A stretch of 64,000 bases of DNA, from assembly GCF_002259605.1 (NCBI RefSeq), contig NZ_MWWR01000006.1, positions 1-64,000 on the forward strand, given 5' to 3'. The stretch's first letter is position 1. Each line of letters starts with the position of its first letter. Positions 34,203-42,664 of this stretch are shown here, one piece after another. Below the pieces are notes generated by a model, which was not told the origin of the DNA, ran no database searches, and saw only the letters and a list, made by a program, of their open reading frames with translations. This DNA comes from Pseudoscardovia radai (GTDB lineage Bacteria > Actinomycetota > Actinomycetes > Actinomycetales > Bifidobacteriaceae). The position numbers were made by a program, and so were the translations under genes.

Positions 34203-34976
34203 TCACCTCGTCCTGTCAAGCGGCGTGTCGAGCGCGTCCAACAGGGCGCGGCACGACACGCGGTAGACTCCGTCGCCCAGGCTGTCCCCGGCGAGCTTGC
34301 CCCTGTGGATCCAGACTCTGACGCGTCGCCCGGTGACGTGCACGCCGGTCATGGCCGACAGCCAGCGCGCTATCTGCGCGGGAGTGCCCGACACCTCGTG
34401 CCATGCGGTCTCCTCGCGGATTCGCTCGGCCCTCGACTCCTCGAGCACGCTCACGAGGCTGACGGTGCCGCACACGCGGCACCGCACGGTCGCGTCACCA
34501 GCGCAGGCGAACAGCGTCTGCCCGCAGCCGGGGCAGTCGCCGACCGGCCTGCGTTCCGCGGGCGGGTCGCATAGGCGCTCGCACCTGGCGAGCATGCTGT
34601 GCGTCGAGTCCCTCGCGTACCCGGCCTCGTGGCTCTTGGCGGCGATGCGGTCGAGGCCGGTGACGGCGACGGCGAGGCACCGCCTCCAATCATGCACGCA
34701 CCACATGCGCTCGTCCGCCAGCGTGGCCAGCCAGCGCACCCACAGGTCGAGCTCCTCGAGCTGCATACTGGCCGTCCAGTCCACCGGCTGCGGCGGCGTG
34801 CCCTTGCGCGGCCCGCCGCCCTGGGGGCGGCTGGCCTGCCGCATGGCCTTGGACTGGAGCGCCGCGCGCACGCCCGGTATGCTCTCCAGCTCACGCCTCC
34901 ACTCGCTTGTGCATTTGTCGCATAGGCGCGCGCCGCCTGTCTTGGCCTTGCATGACTGGCAGATGCTTCCGCTCAT
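34203..34976 (-). CDS. Zinc-ribbon / helix-turn-helix phage protein
   Basis: This 257-aa protein has three parts: an N-terminal zinc site (CQSCKAKTGGARLCDKC), a middle second site (CPGCGQTLFAC followed by CRVCG), and a C-terminal MerR-like DNA-binding segment (TPAQIARWLSAMTGVHVTGR, then WIHRGKLAG). It closes the early operon, just before the packaging genes, so a regulator of late transcription is possible. It overlaps the upstream stop as ATGA. The role is not proven. Confidence 0.75.
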   Translation of the reverse strand: MSGSICQSCKAKTGGARLCDKCTSEWRRELESIPGVRAALQSKAMRQASRPQGGGPRKGTPPQPVDWTASMQLEELDLWVRWLATLADERMWCVHDWRRCLAVAVTGLDRIAAKSHEAGYARDSTHSMLARCERLCDPPAERRPVGDCPGCGQTLFACAGDATVRCRVCGTVSLVSVLEESRAERIREETAWHEVSGTPAQIARWLSAMTGVHVTGRRVRVWIHRGKLAGDSLGDGVYRVSCRALLDALDTPLDRTR

Positions 34977-35410
34977 TGCTCCTCCTCGTCTTGGTCGAAT
35001 AGGGTCAGGGGCGGCTCCTCGGCCGCCCACGGGTCGCCCGATACTGGCCGCGCAGAGGGTAGGAACGACGTGTCCTGCGCGGGCGCCCCACCCTCCGGCA
35101 TGCCGGTGTCCGCGCCGCCGATGCGCGGCGCACGGCACACGTGCCTCAGCAGGTACGTCTCCCCCGCCCGCCACCCGTAGGGCGGCACCTGCGTCAGAAT
35201 CGAACACCCGGCACCCGGGTGCACCACGAGACGGCCGGGCGTGCGGCGCATCACCTGCGCCTCAGCCATCTCCACCTGTGTCCGCACAGGGTATGGGTCC
35301 CAGTCCTCCACGATCCTGTCGCGCGTACGCAGGACCGTCTTGCCGCACCCGGGGCACCGGCCAGCCGTGATGCCGCTCCCGTGCCGGGTGATCTCCGCAA
35401 TCCAGCTCAT
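34973..35410 (-). CDS. Phage protein with a CPGC zinc knuckle
   Basis: This 145-aa protein has CPGCGKTVLRTRDR near the start, an acidic, Pro-rich tail, and the segment QVMRRTPGRLVVHPGAGC. I recognise no family. ATG 35410 overlaps the primase stop as ATGA and its own stop overlaps the next start in the same way. Confidence 0.7.
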   Translation of the reverse strand: MSWIAEITRHGSGITAGRCPGCGKTVLRTRDRIVEDWDPYPVRTQVEMAEAQVMRRTPGRLVVHPGAGCSILTQVPPYGWRAGETYLLRHVCRAPRIGGADTGMPEGGAPAQDTSFLPSARPVSGDPWAAEEPPLTLFDQDEEEQ

Positions 35411-37797
35411 GCGCCCGCCTCGCTCACACCACGCTGGACGCTCCGCCATATCGTGTCCACCTCCGAGTCAGGCAGGCCACTGCCACGGCCGCGCTCGCGG
35501 ACGTCGGCCTCGATCTGCGTGGAGTTGTCCGAGTGGTGGTAGAGCCTGCCGAACGCCCACTTGTAGAGGGTGCTGTTGCGCTGGCCTTCCGGTATCGGGG
35601 TCATGTCCGCATGCCACGTGCCGCCTTTGCCGGCGGCTGACGCGTCGCGCGTGGCCGTCTTGAACGCCTGCATGCCGGCTATGCCCTGGGCGGCTGGCGT
35701 GTCCGTGTACCCGTGCGCGACGAGCCACTGGCAGAGCTGGGGCGTGAGGTCGGGCACGGCCTCGCCGTCCGGCGGAACGTCGAGCAGCGTGTACCTGCCA
35801 GCGTCAGTCACGCTGCCCGCTCCGATGACGTAGCCCTTGCGTTCGGCGCGCATGTCGACTGGGATGCCCTGGGCGTGCACCGCGTCCTTAAGGTGGCCGC
35901 ACATCGCGTCGGGGATGCGGTAGTACAGGTGGGCGCCTCCGCTGGGCGTGCCAACCACGAACGTGCGCGGCAGGCGCTCGCCGCCATACGATCCGGTCTC
36001 ACGCTGGAGCACGGTCCACCCGTCGGCCCCGCCGCCTTTGTCGGTGTCGAGGTCGAGCACGCAGTACCCGGGCGCGGGGATCACAGCGTACACAGGCGAG
36101 TCCGGGCGTTTGGACGTGTCCACGTCCGGCGCTTCGACGAGCTTCTTCCAGTTGACTGCCACCTTGTCCGGGCGGGCTGGCACGTAGTCGCATGCGAACC
36201 CGTACGAGTCCGGGGTCGCGTCCGGCGCGGGCACGTCACCACCGTCAGGCAGTGGAACGGGTACACGCTTGGAGGCCTCCTCAGCCTCAGCCGCCTCGGC
36301 CATGCGCCGTGCCTCCTGCCACGCCTCGCGATACGGCGCGAACCTCGCCTCGTCAACCACGCCAATGCACCTCACGGCCTTGCCTTGCGACTTGTCCCAG
36401 ACGACGCCAAGGCGGGCGAGGCCAAGGCGGGCGAGCGTCTCCTCCTGCACGCTGCGCTTGGGCGACACGCTGACCAGCAGATCGCCGACCGCGGTCTTCC
36501 CGCCGCCGTCGCATACGGCTTCAACGATGTCCTGCTCCTTGTCAGTCAGTTTGAGCGGGTCTGCCAGGCTCACGTCATGACGCGGCTCGTCGCCACGCAT
36601 CAGCCACAGGTCACACGACGCCATCAGGAAGCCGAGGCACCCGTGCTCGCGGCGGAACTCGACCACGTCACCAAAACCGCCGGGCCTCTCCGGCCCGCGC
36701 ATGCGAACGAACGCGTACCGGCGCAGACTCGCCTGGCTACCGTCCGTGAGGAAATCGTTGTTCGTGGCGATCACAAGCGTCGCCGACGGGCTGAAGCTCA
36801 CCGCGTCCCGTCCGATCAGACGCGCGGTGATCGCGCCGCCCGTACTCACCTTCTTGAGCGTGGTCATGTCCGCGAGGCCGATGCTGTCCGCGTCATCGTC
36901 GAAAACCCACAGGCGGCCGATGAGCCTGTGTGCCTCCTGCTGCTTCTCGAACCCACGTCCTCCGGCCAGCGTCGCGGCGTCCACCTGGGCGACGCAATCC
37001 GGGAAACTGTCAGACAGGCTGCCGAGCAGGAGGCTCTTGCCGTCGCCGCCCTGCCCGTGGAGCACATACGTGATGTGCTTCCACTTCTCGAGCATCGGGG
37101 TGGCCCACATGCGGGTGAGGTTCTCCGCGCTCGCCTCGTCCGCCGTCAGGCTGGCGAGCATGTCAGCCGCACGGCAGGCAAGCCCCTCGTCGTATGCGCA
37201 GGGCACGGTGAGGATCCACGCCTGTTCGCTGGCCTCCTTCCACCCCGGCTTGCCTTCTCGTATGAGTGTCACGTGCCCGGTCTGTGGGTCGCGCGCGTAG
37301 ATGCGGTCGGCGAACCGTATGCCGCGGTGCACGCGTAGGAGCGGCCCGTCCTGCGTTCCGTACACGCTCATTTTCGCTGCCTCTGTCTTGATCTGCTCGT
37401 CCCACATGGGGTTGGCTTCGCCTTTTCCGGCGTGGTACGCGTCGGCGAGGCTTTCGACACGCTCCCACCCGAGTTCGGCCATGCGGCCTGTCGGGTCTAC
37501 GCGCCGCCGGTATAGGTGCTTGCCTTGATCGTCGAGGAGGAGCCAGCAGTTGGCGAAGTCCCACACGGCTTTCGCCTGCCAGAGCGAGCAGGCGGGCACT
37601 GGCGTGAATTGGCGCCGGCCCTTATTGTCGAGGCTTTCCTCGTTGTAGGTTGGCAGGCAGACGTACCGGTTCATGCGGTCGATGAAATCGAATTCCTCCG
37701 CGGTGCCCTGGTGGATGTTGTGCAGGGCGCTGGGGAAGTACTTGGGGCCGTCGGGAATGAGCGAACATTCCCACAGCGCCCATCGTGTTCCGTCCAT
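35407..37797 (-). CDS. Replication protein: SF3-type helicase followed by a primase-polymerase domain
   Basis: This 796-aa protein would unwind and prime phage DNA. The helicase is N-terminal: Walker A HGQGGDGKS near residue 250, Walker B LWVFDDDAD near 300, and VIATNND near 344. The C-terminal part is a primase-polymerase: VLDLDTD near 583 (catalytic hDhD) and SGGAHLYYR near 620 (sxH), followed by GYVIGAGSV. Most phage proteins of this sort have the primase first, so the order is swapped. ATG 37797 is preceded by GAGAGAC. It lies next to a repeat-rich candidate origin. Confidence 0.88.
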   Translation of the reverse strand: MDGTRWALWECSLIPDGPKYFPSALHNIHQGTAEEFDFIDRMNRYVCLPTYNEESLDNKGRRQFTPVPACSLWQAKAVWDFANCWLLLDDQGKHLYRRRVDPTGRMAELGWERVESLADAYHAGKGEANPMWDEQIKTEAAKMSVYGTQDGPLLRVHRGIRFADRIYARDPQTGHVTLIREGKPGWKEASEQAWILTVPCAYDEGLACRAADMLASLTADEASAENLTRMWATPMLEKWKHITYVLHGQGGDGKSLLLGSLSDSFPDCVAQVDAATLAGGRGFEKQQEAHRLIGRLWVFDDDADSIGLADMTTLKKVSTGGAITARLIGRDAVSFSPSATLVIATNNDFLTDGSQASLRRYAFVRMRGPERPGGFGDVVEFRREHGCLGFLMASCDLWLMRGDEPRHDVSLADPLKLTDKEQDIVEAVCDGGGKTAVGDLLVSVSPKRSVQEETLARLGLARLGVVWDKSQGKAVRCIGVVDEARFAPYREAWQEARRMAEAAEAEEASKRVPVPLPDGGDVPAPDATPDSYGFACDYVPARPDKVAVNWKKLVEAPDVDTSKRPDSPVYAVIPAPGYCVLDLDTDKGGGADGWTVLQRETGSYGGERLPRTFVVGTPSGGAHLYYRIPDAMCGHLKDAVHAQGIPVDMRAERKGYVIGAGSVTDAGRYTLLDVPPDGEAVPDLTPQLCQWLVAHGYTDTPAAQGIAGMQAFKTATRDASAAGKGGTWHADMTPIPEGQRNSTLYKWAFGRLYHHSDNSTQIEADVRERGRGSGLPDSEVDTIWRSVQRGVSEAGA

Positions 37798-37815
37798 GGT
37801 GTCTCTCGATCCGTG

Positions 37816-37989
37816 GGCGGCCTTACACTTCTTACGCTTCTCTCGCGCGCGCGTATAGATTAAAAGTAAAACAAAACACACACGCTATATACCGTTTAGG
37901 CGTAAGAAGTGTAAGGCCGCCTGTTTTTTGTTGATTTTCCAAGCCTCATGCCCTTACGCTTTCGCGTAATGGAAGCGTAAGGGCGTAAG
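37816..37989. other. Candidate phage replication origin with inverted repeats and GCGTAAG units
   Basis: A perfect 22-bp inverted repeat (37816-37837 and 37900-37921) surrounds a 62-base, partly AT-rich spacer. Next to it a perfect 12-bp inverted repeat (37950-37961 and 37973-37984) has an 11-base loop. The heptamer GCGTAAG or its complement occurs at 37831-37837, 37900-37906, 37953-37959, 37975-37981 and 37983-37989. Iterons beside a helicase/primase gene, in a gap of 200 bases, fit an origin; a pair of terminators is the other reading. Confidence 0.55.
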
Positions 37990-37999
37990 GTTTTTCGGT

Positions 38000-38596
38000 T
38001 TAGAAGTCGGCGGGACCGTAGGGGTCGGCCTGCTGTCCGCCGGTGAGGCGCTGGATTTCGGATTCGGGAACGCCGAGTGCGCGGAGCTGGTCGGCCTTGG
38101 CCTGCGCGTCCGTCTGCGCTGTCTGCGCGTGCTGTGCCGGTGCCGACTGCTGTGCAGCCTGTGTGAACGTGCTGGTGCCGGCGACGGTGTGCTGGCCGCG
38201 CGTCAGCTTGTACTCCCACACTTTCTCGCGGAAGCCGCTCTTGGTCTCCTTGGTGCCTTTGAGGGTGACGGTGAGCACGTCGCCCTCGCCCGGGGTGAAC
38301 CCGGCGTCGCGGACTGCAGCGCCGAACGCGCGTGCCTGGTCGCCCCACTGCTTGATCCACACGCCGCGCAGCCCGTCGTCGTCCGGGTCGTCGCGGAGCG
38401 TGGTCTGGATGGTGATGACGGTCTTCATGAGCTGCTTGCCGGTGAACTTGCTGATGACGGGCTTGCCGGTGCCGAATTCGGTGGCCGGGACCTCGCGGCT
38501 GCCGGTGATGGTGCCGGTGACGGTGTCGCCGGGCTGGCTGCTGCCGTTGAATGCGGCGCGGGTCTTCTCGCCCTGCTGGGTGAATTCTTCGAACAT
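38000..38596 (-). CDS. Single-stranded-DNA-binding-like phage protein
   Basis: This 198-aa protein begins MFEEFTQQGEKTRAAFNG. Its first 130 residues are beta-rich (GDTVTGTITGSREV, KTVITIQTTLRDD, VLTVTLKGTK), as in OB-fold proteins, and the last 60 are Gln/Ala-rich with an acidic C-terminus (PYGPADF), as in SSB proteins. It lies between the exonuclease and the origin/primase, supporting a replication role. ATG 38596 has AAGGAGA upstream. I infer DNA binding from this pattern. Confidence 0.7.
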   Translation of the reverse strand: MFEEFTQQGEKTRAAFNGSSQPGDTVTGTITGSREVPATEFGTGKPVISKFTGKQLMKTVITIQTTLRDDPDDDGLRGVWIKQWGDQARAFGAAVRDAGFTPGEGDVLTVTLKGTKETKSGFREKVWEYKLTRGQHTVAGTSTFTQAAQQSAPAQHAQTAQTDAQAKADQLRALGVPESEIQRLTGGQQADPYGPADF

Positions 38597-38610
38597 GATG
38601 GTCTCCTTGG

Positions 38611-39609
38611 TTAGTTGTTGTTGTTGGTCTGGTATGTGGGTTCGATGGCTGGGATGAGGCGCGTCCACCGGTCGGGCACGTCGATCGTGGGTGCCTTGCG
38701 CGTGGGCGGCGTGAACGGCGTGAGGGCGGGGGTCTCGTCCTCCCACGTGTTCCACTCGTGGCCGCTCGCGCTGCCGGGCAGGAGCGACGCCCAGGCGAGC
38801 GCCATCTCCGTGCCGTCCCTGTCGACGATGGCCTGGAGGATGTCGAGGGTGAGCTGGGCGCGGTTCCACGCCCACATGGCGGGCTTGGGGTCGTACGACC
38901 ACTCGTAGCTCCACCAGTCGCTCAGGACGCGCGCGTCGCGTGGGATGTAGACGAGCGCCTGCCGTTCCGGTGGCGTGCCCTCCTGCTCCAAGGCCCACCC
39001 GTAGAGGGCTTGCTGGACGAGGTACTGCTGGCTGGGGCCGTCGGCCTGCGCGTGCTTGAGCGTGTACGCCCCGACGTTCTTCCAGTCCACGGTCGCCCTC
39101 TGGTCGGGCATCCATAGGTCGATGCTCCCGCCGACGTGCCACTCGTGCGACGTGGGGTCGAGGAGGGTGCGGCTGTGGAGCGTGCCGACGCGGACGCGCT
39201 TCTCGGCCTCCCATTCGCCCTGCCATTCGTTGTCCCCGTCGGGCCTGTGACCTCCCAGGTGGTGTTCGAGCCACGCGTGCACCGCCGTGCCCTGCGTGGG
39301 CAGCCATGGCATGTCCGCCAGCTGGAGGGGTTCGCGCTGGAGGAGCTTCATGGCGAGCTCGTGCGGGCTGTCGGTGCCGAGCTCGCTGGGCCCGATGGCC
39401 TTCTGCAGACTGCGGGGGTGGCTGGCGATGGCGGTGTCGATGGGGTCTAGGACGGCCTGTAGGACGCTGCTTCCGAGCGGCTTGGGCTTCCAGTCGCATT
39501 CGCGCTGTTCGGCCGTCTGCGGTGCCTTCCCGGGCTTCTGCGGGGCATCCGCGTCGCCGTTGGCGGCGGCGTTGACGATTGCGAGGATCGCGTTACTCGT
39601 GTCACTCAT
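38611..39609 (-). CDS. RecB/Cas4-like PD-(D/E)XK exonuclease
   Basis: This 332-aa nuclease has the expected sequence of motifs: GTAVHAWLEHHL near residue 108, GGSIDLWMPD near 163 (catalytic Asp), VDWKN near 173 (D-x-K), and SQQYLVQQALYGWAL. Together with the SSB-like protein it may form a phage recombination or DNA-processing pair. No cysteine cluster is visible, unlike Cas4. ATG 39609 follows GGAGG and overlaps the previous gene. Confidence 0.85.
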   Translation of the reverse strand: MSDTSNAILAIVNAAANGDADAPQKPGKAPQTAEQRECDWKPKPLGSSVLQAVLDPIDTAIASHPRSLQKAIGPSELGTDSPHELAMKLLQREPLQLADMPWLPTQGTAVHAWLEHHLGGHRPDGDNEWQGEWEAEKRVRVGTLHSRTLLDPTSHEWHVGGSIDLWMPDQRATVDWKNVGAYTLKHAQADGPSQQYLVQQALYGWALEQEGTPPERQALVYIPRDARVLSDWWSYEWSYDPKPAMWAWNRAQLTLDILQAIVDRDGTEMALAWASLLPGSASGHEWNTWEDETPALTPFTPPTRKAPTIDVPDRWTRLIPAIEPTYQTNNNN

Positions 39610-39997
39610 GGCCGGCCTCCGTCACGCTGGCGGTGACCCACGGCTGGCCGGTCTTCGTGCACTCGTCGGGCACGCCGCCGGGTATGAGCTGCTGGAGCTT
39701 GCTGAGCGGCTGGGGCTTCGGCACGTAGTAGGCGGCCGTCGCCGCGCTCAGCGGATACGCCTGCTCGAATCTCTTGGCGTCGAGGGTGCGGCGTCCCGCG
39801 TGGACTTCCACGGTCACGCCACCGTAGTCGTGGGCCTTGGTTGTCTGGATCGCGGCGAGGCGGCGGCCGATGCTCTGCTTCTCCTCGTCGATGGCCTTCT
39901 CCTGCTCCTGGAGGAACAGGAGGCGGCGTGCGAGGGCGCCGGCCTCGTCCGTCTTCGCGGCTTCCTCGGCCGTGCCGGTGGTTGGTGCGTCTGTCAT
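39602..39997 (-). CDS. Phage protein with coiled coil, upstream of the exonuclease
   Basis: The 131-aa protein has an N-terminal charged helix (ARRLLFLQEQEKAIDEEKQSI) and a C-terminal domain with KPQPLSKLQQLIP. Similar small proteins often precede phage exonuclease or SSB genes, so a recombination accessory is possible. ATG 39997 follows AGGAGG. No enzyme motif is seen. Confidence 0.7.
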   Translation of the reverse strand: MTDAPTTGTAEEAAKTDEAGALARRLLFLQEQEKAIDEEKQSIGRRLAAIQTTKAHDYGGVTVEVHAGRRTLDAKRFEQAYPLSAATAAYYVPKPQPLSKLQQLIPGGVPDECTKTGQPWVTASVTEAGHE

Positions 39998-40008
39998 TTG
40001 AGTTCCTC

Positions 40009-40764
40009 CTACTTGGTGGTTTTCTTTGTGGTTTTGTGGGTCTTGTAGTAGGCGCGCATGCGCTCCCTGTGCGCCTGGTGGCGGCAGGCCTCGGAGCAGT
40101 GCCTGCGCCGTCCGGGCGGGAGCGGCTTGCCGCACTCGGCGCACACGCGGGTATCGGTGACCCTTACGTGCTTGCGGCCGCTCCCCCGGTGCGTCTCCCG
40201 GTCGTGCGACGCCCCGGGATCCATGGCGCGGCGCTCCAGCATCGATATGCGGTGAGCTTCCGCACGGCACTCCGCGCCGCAGTACGAGTGGTGCCGGGTC
40301 GTGGGGAGGCGCCGGCCGCACACGAGGCACTTGCCGGGCCCAGGGTCGGGGTGTTGGGCGTGCCACGCGCGGCAGACGCGACGCAGGTACTCGCCCTCGC
40401 ACACCCGGCTGCAGTAGCGGCGCTCCAGTCCGTGGAGTGGCGCGCCGCATTCGACGCACTCGCCGTCACGCGGATCGGCGGCAGGTGGCTCCTCGCCGCC
40501 GGCGAGGTCATCGTCCCGGCGGGTGGCCGCGTGGCCTTCGCGCATCCGGCGGATGAGGTCGGCCTGCTGGCTGAGCACCTTGTCGATGTCGAGTGGGCGG
40601 CTGTCCTCCGGCTGCCACGTGCGCACGTGCCGGTTCTCGACCGCGAGCCGCTTGTCCTCGGAGTAGCGGCGGGAGCATGCCGGGGAGCCGCACACGCTGT
40701 CGCCGTACGTGTCTCCGTCGAGGTATTTGCCGCAGTACGCGCAGTGCCTGCGCCACCCGGTCAT
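40009..40764 (-). CDS. Phage protein with four cysteine zinc-binding units
   Basis: This 251-aa basic protein has four similar units: CAYCGKYL, CVECGAPL, CLVCGRRL and CAECGKPL. Each is followed by a Cys-x3/4-Cys or Tyr-Cys-x3-Cys pair (for example RYCSRVC, SYCGAEC, HCSEAC). This looks like a duplicated zinc-finger, suggesting nucleic-acid binding. It overlaps the upstream stop as ATGA. I do not know its function. Confidence 0.75.
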   Translation of the reverse strand: MTGWRRHCAYCGKYLDGDTYGDSVCGSPACSRRYSEDKRLAVENRHVRTWQPEDSRPLDIDKVLSQQADLIRRMREGHAATRRDDDLAGGEEPPAADPRDGECVECGAPLHGLERRYCSRVCEGEYLRRVCRAWHAQHPDPGPGKCLVCGRRLPTTRHHSYCGAECRAEAHRISMLERRAMDPGASHDRETHRGSGRKHVRVTDTRVCAECGKPLPPGRRRHCSEACRHQAHRERMRAYYKTHKTTKKTTK

Positions 40765-41150
40765 TCCGCGTCCTCCTCGTCGCCGATGGGCAGGCCGTGG
40801 TTGAGGAGGCGGCAGAGGGTTTCGAGGGTCATGATGGCCCACTGGCGGCCCACTCCGTCGAGAGTCGAGATGCCGGTGCCGAAGCGCTTCTGCACGAGGA
40901 TCGGCATGACGCTGTCCTTGTTCCCGGCCTCGACTTCGGCCTCCCGGTAGTGCTGGGCGAGGTCGAGGCGCGTGGTGTTCTTCACCTCGATGGTGACGGG
41001 CTCGCCCTGGAGGTACACGCCGCCGATGTCACCGACGTCCATGCTGCCGTGGAGTGTCTCGCGGTGGATGCCGTGGTCGCCCAGGGCCCATGCCATGTAG
41101 TCGACGACGGCGGTTTCGAGGCGCGTGCCTTTCTGCTTCTGCCTGCTCAT
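40761..41150 (-). CDS. Phage PD-(D/E)XK nuclease, Holliday-junction-resolvase-like
   Basis: This 129-aa protein has KGTRLETAVVDYMAW near the start and DVGDIGGVYLQGEPVTIEVKN in the middle, giving the acidic-...-D...E-x-K active site of small phage resolvases. It probably cuts branched phage DNA before packaging. ATG 41150 follows AAGGAGG and overlaps the upstream stop. Confidence 0.75.
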   Translation of the reverse strand: MSRQKQKGTRLETAVVDYMAWALGDHGIHRETLHGSMDVGDIGGVYLQGEPVTIEVKNTTRLDLAQHYREAEVEAGNKDSVMPILVQKRFGTGISTLDGVGRQWAIMTLETLCRLLNHGLPIGDEEDAE

Positions 41151-41749
41151 TGCTTGTCCTCCTTCCATCCGCCGGTGGCGGTGATGACCTTGTCGATGTT
41201 TGCGAGCGCGTCGACCGTCGCCCGGTATGTCGTGGCGTCGCCCGCGTAGACGGCTCTCCTGAGTCGGCGGGCGAGGGTGCCGACGGCGAGCGCGAGCGCG
41301 TCGTTGACATGGCCGCTGTCTCCGTCCCGGGCGGGCTCATTGGCCTGCGCCGTTTTCTTCGCCCGCTCCTTGGCGCGGGATTTCGCGATTTGCTCCTTGC
41401 GCGACTTGACGCGGCATGAGTCGCAGAACCGGTTCCTGTGTCCGCCGTTGACGGGTTCGCCGCACCTTGGGCACGGGTGCGCGTAGATGTACGGCGCCTC
41501 CGGCTCGGCCGGCTTCGGCTCCGGATCTGGCGTCGGCGCCTGCTCGGGAACCGCCGGAGTCTTCTCCGCCGCCGCATCGTCCGACTGCTCGTCGCCTTCT
41601 CCGTGGTGCGCCTGCCAGACGTGCACGGCGAGGCGTGCGCGCCGCCCGTACTCGTCCTTGACAGGCACGTCCAGGCGGGGGCGGGATGCGAGGTCGCGCA
41701 GCTCGTCCTCGCTCCACTCGTCGCCCCTGATCGTCACAGTCTTGCTCAC
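41147..41749 (-). CDS. Phage protein with CPRCG zinc site
   Basis: This 200-aa protein starts at GTG 41749 (SKTVTIRGDEW), overlapping the previous stop as GTGA. It has an acidic Pro-rich linker (about residues 58-85), a zinc site CPRCGEP with CDSC (about 91-110), a basic helix (RKEQIAKSRAKERAKK) and a C-terminal helical end. No known family is recognised; DNA or RNA binding is likely from the basic and zinc parts. Confidence 0.7.
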   Translation of the reverse strand: MSKTVTIRGDEWSEDELRDLASRPRLDVPVKDEYGRRARLAVHVWQAHHGEGDEQSDDAAAEKTPAVPEQAPTPDPEPKPAEPEAPYIYAHPCPRCGEPVNGGHRNRFCDSCRVKSRKEQIAKSRAKERAKKTAQANEPARDGDSGHVNDALALAVGTLARRLRRAVYAGDATTYRATVDALANIDKVITATGGWKEDKQ

Positions 41750-41964
41750 TTGTAGACTCCTTCCTCCGTCGGCCTGATGCTGACGGTGTGCGCGGGGCGC
41801 CTGATGGCGTCCGCGGCTTGCTCGGTGAAGAACGTCTGGGATTGGACTTGCCAGCGTCCCCTGGTGTCGCGTGTGAGCCACGTCCAGTGGCCGTCCGCGT
41901 TGTGGATCCACAGGTCGCCGCCCGCGTCCATCCAGATGACTCCCTTGGCCCTGATCGTCGTCAC
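41746..41964 (-). CDS. Small phage protein with beta-rich core
   Basis: This 72-aa protein starts at GTG 41964, overlapping the preceding stop as GTGA. It contains GVIWMDAGGDLWIHNADGHW and RRPAHTVSIRPTEEG. It is one link in a run of overlapping genes. Unknown function. Confidence 0.65.
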   Translation of the reverse strand: MTTIRAKGVIWMDAGGDLWIHNADGHWTWLTRDTRGRWQVQSQTFFTEQAADAIRRPAHTVSIRPTEEGVYK

Positions 41965-42449
41965 TGTCCCGGCTCCTTCCCTCGCTTTGCCTCGTGCCTG
42001 GGCTCGGGTGTTTCGAGCGAGTCGGTGCCGATGCCAATGGCGGCCAGCATGAGCGTGACGCTCACCGTGAGGCAGCCGACCCACGGCCAGCCCTCGAGGT
42101 GGTCGTACCCCCACCACAGGAGCGTGCTGGCCGCGAACACGAGCAGGACGGCCATCAGGCCTTGGAGGAGGCGGAAGGCGACGCTCCCCCGCTGCCGACG
42201 GCAGTCGCCGGGCATGGTGTGCCGGCGCTCCTGCATGTTGGCTGCTATCCACTCCTCGAGGTCGCTGATCGTGTAGCCGATCCTGTCGAGGAACTTCCAG
42301 TAGCGTGGCCCGTCCTCGTGGTTGGCGCCGCGCCCGTTGGTGCGCCAGTGGCGGAGCGTCTGCCTGGTGACGCCGAGGTACTGGGCGGCCTCGGTTTCGC
42401 TGATGAGGTCTTCGAGGCGCGGCTTCGCGTCCTTGCTTGCGCGTGTCAT
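41961..42449 (-). CDS. Membrane-anchored helix-turn-helix protein
   Basis: This 162-aa protein has an N-terminal excisionase/MerR-like domain (ISETEAAQYLGVTRQTLRHW, then GPRYWKFLDRIGYTISDLEEW) at about residues 14-68, then a basic linker and two hydrophobic segments (about 94-113 and 122-141), ending in a charged tail. A DNA-binding domain joined to two membrane helices is unusual in a phage early operon. Start ATG 42449 overlaps the upstream stop as ATGA. An alternative is a fusion of two short neighbouring genes. Confidence 0.72.
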   Translation of the reverse strand: MTRASKDAKPRLEDLISETEAAQYLGVTRQTLRHWRTNGRGANHEDGPRYWKFLDRIGYTISDLEEWIAANMQERRHTMPGDCRRQRGSVAFRLLQGLMAVLLVFAASTLLWWGYDHLEGWPWVGCLTVSVTLMLAAIGIGTDSLETPEPRHEAKRGKEPGQ

Positions 42450-42664
42450 CGCGAGCCTCCTTCCTTGAGTGCTTTGATGGCTTTGCCGGCGGTGGCGCGG
42501 ATGGTCGTGAGGTCGGTCTTGGTCAGGTCGATGACGATGCCCATCTGTCCGGTGGGCGTTCCGTCGTAGTGGCGGAAGCTGCCGTTGATGACGAGGGTGG
42601 CGGCGTACCCGGGCAGCTGGGGTGGGCGGATTTCGAAGCCCCATGACTCGTTCGCGAGGCTCAT
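42446..42664 (-). CDS. Small phage protein after the antirepressor
   Basis: This 72-aa protein starts MSLANESWGFEIRPPQLPGY and contains NGSFRHYDGTPTGQMGIVID. It overlaps both neighbours by ATGA. I recognise no family. Confidence 0.65.
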   Translation of the reverse strand: MSLANESWGFEIRPPQLPGYAATLVINGSFRHYDGTPTGQMGIVIDLTKTDLTTIRATAGKAIKALKEGGSR

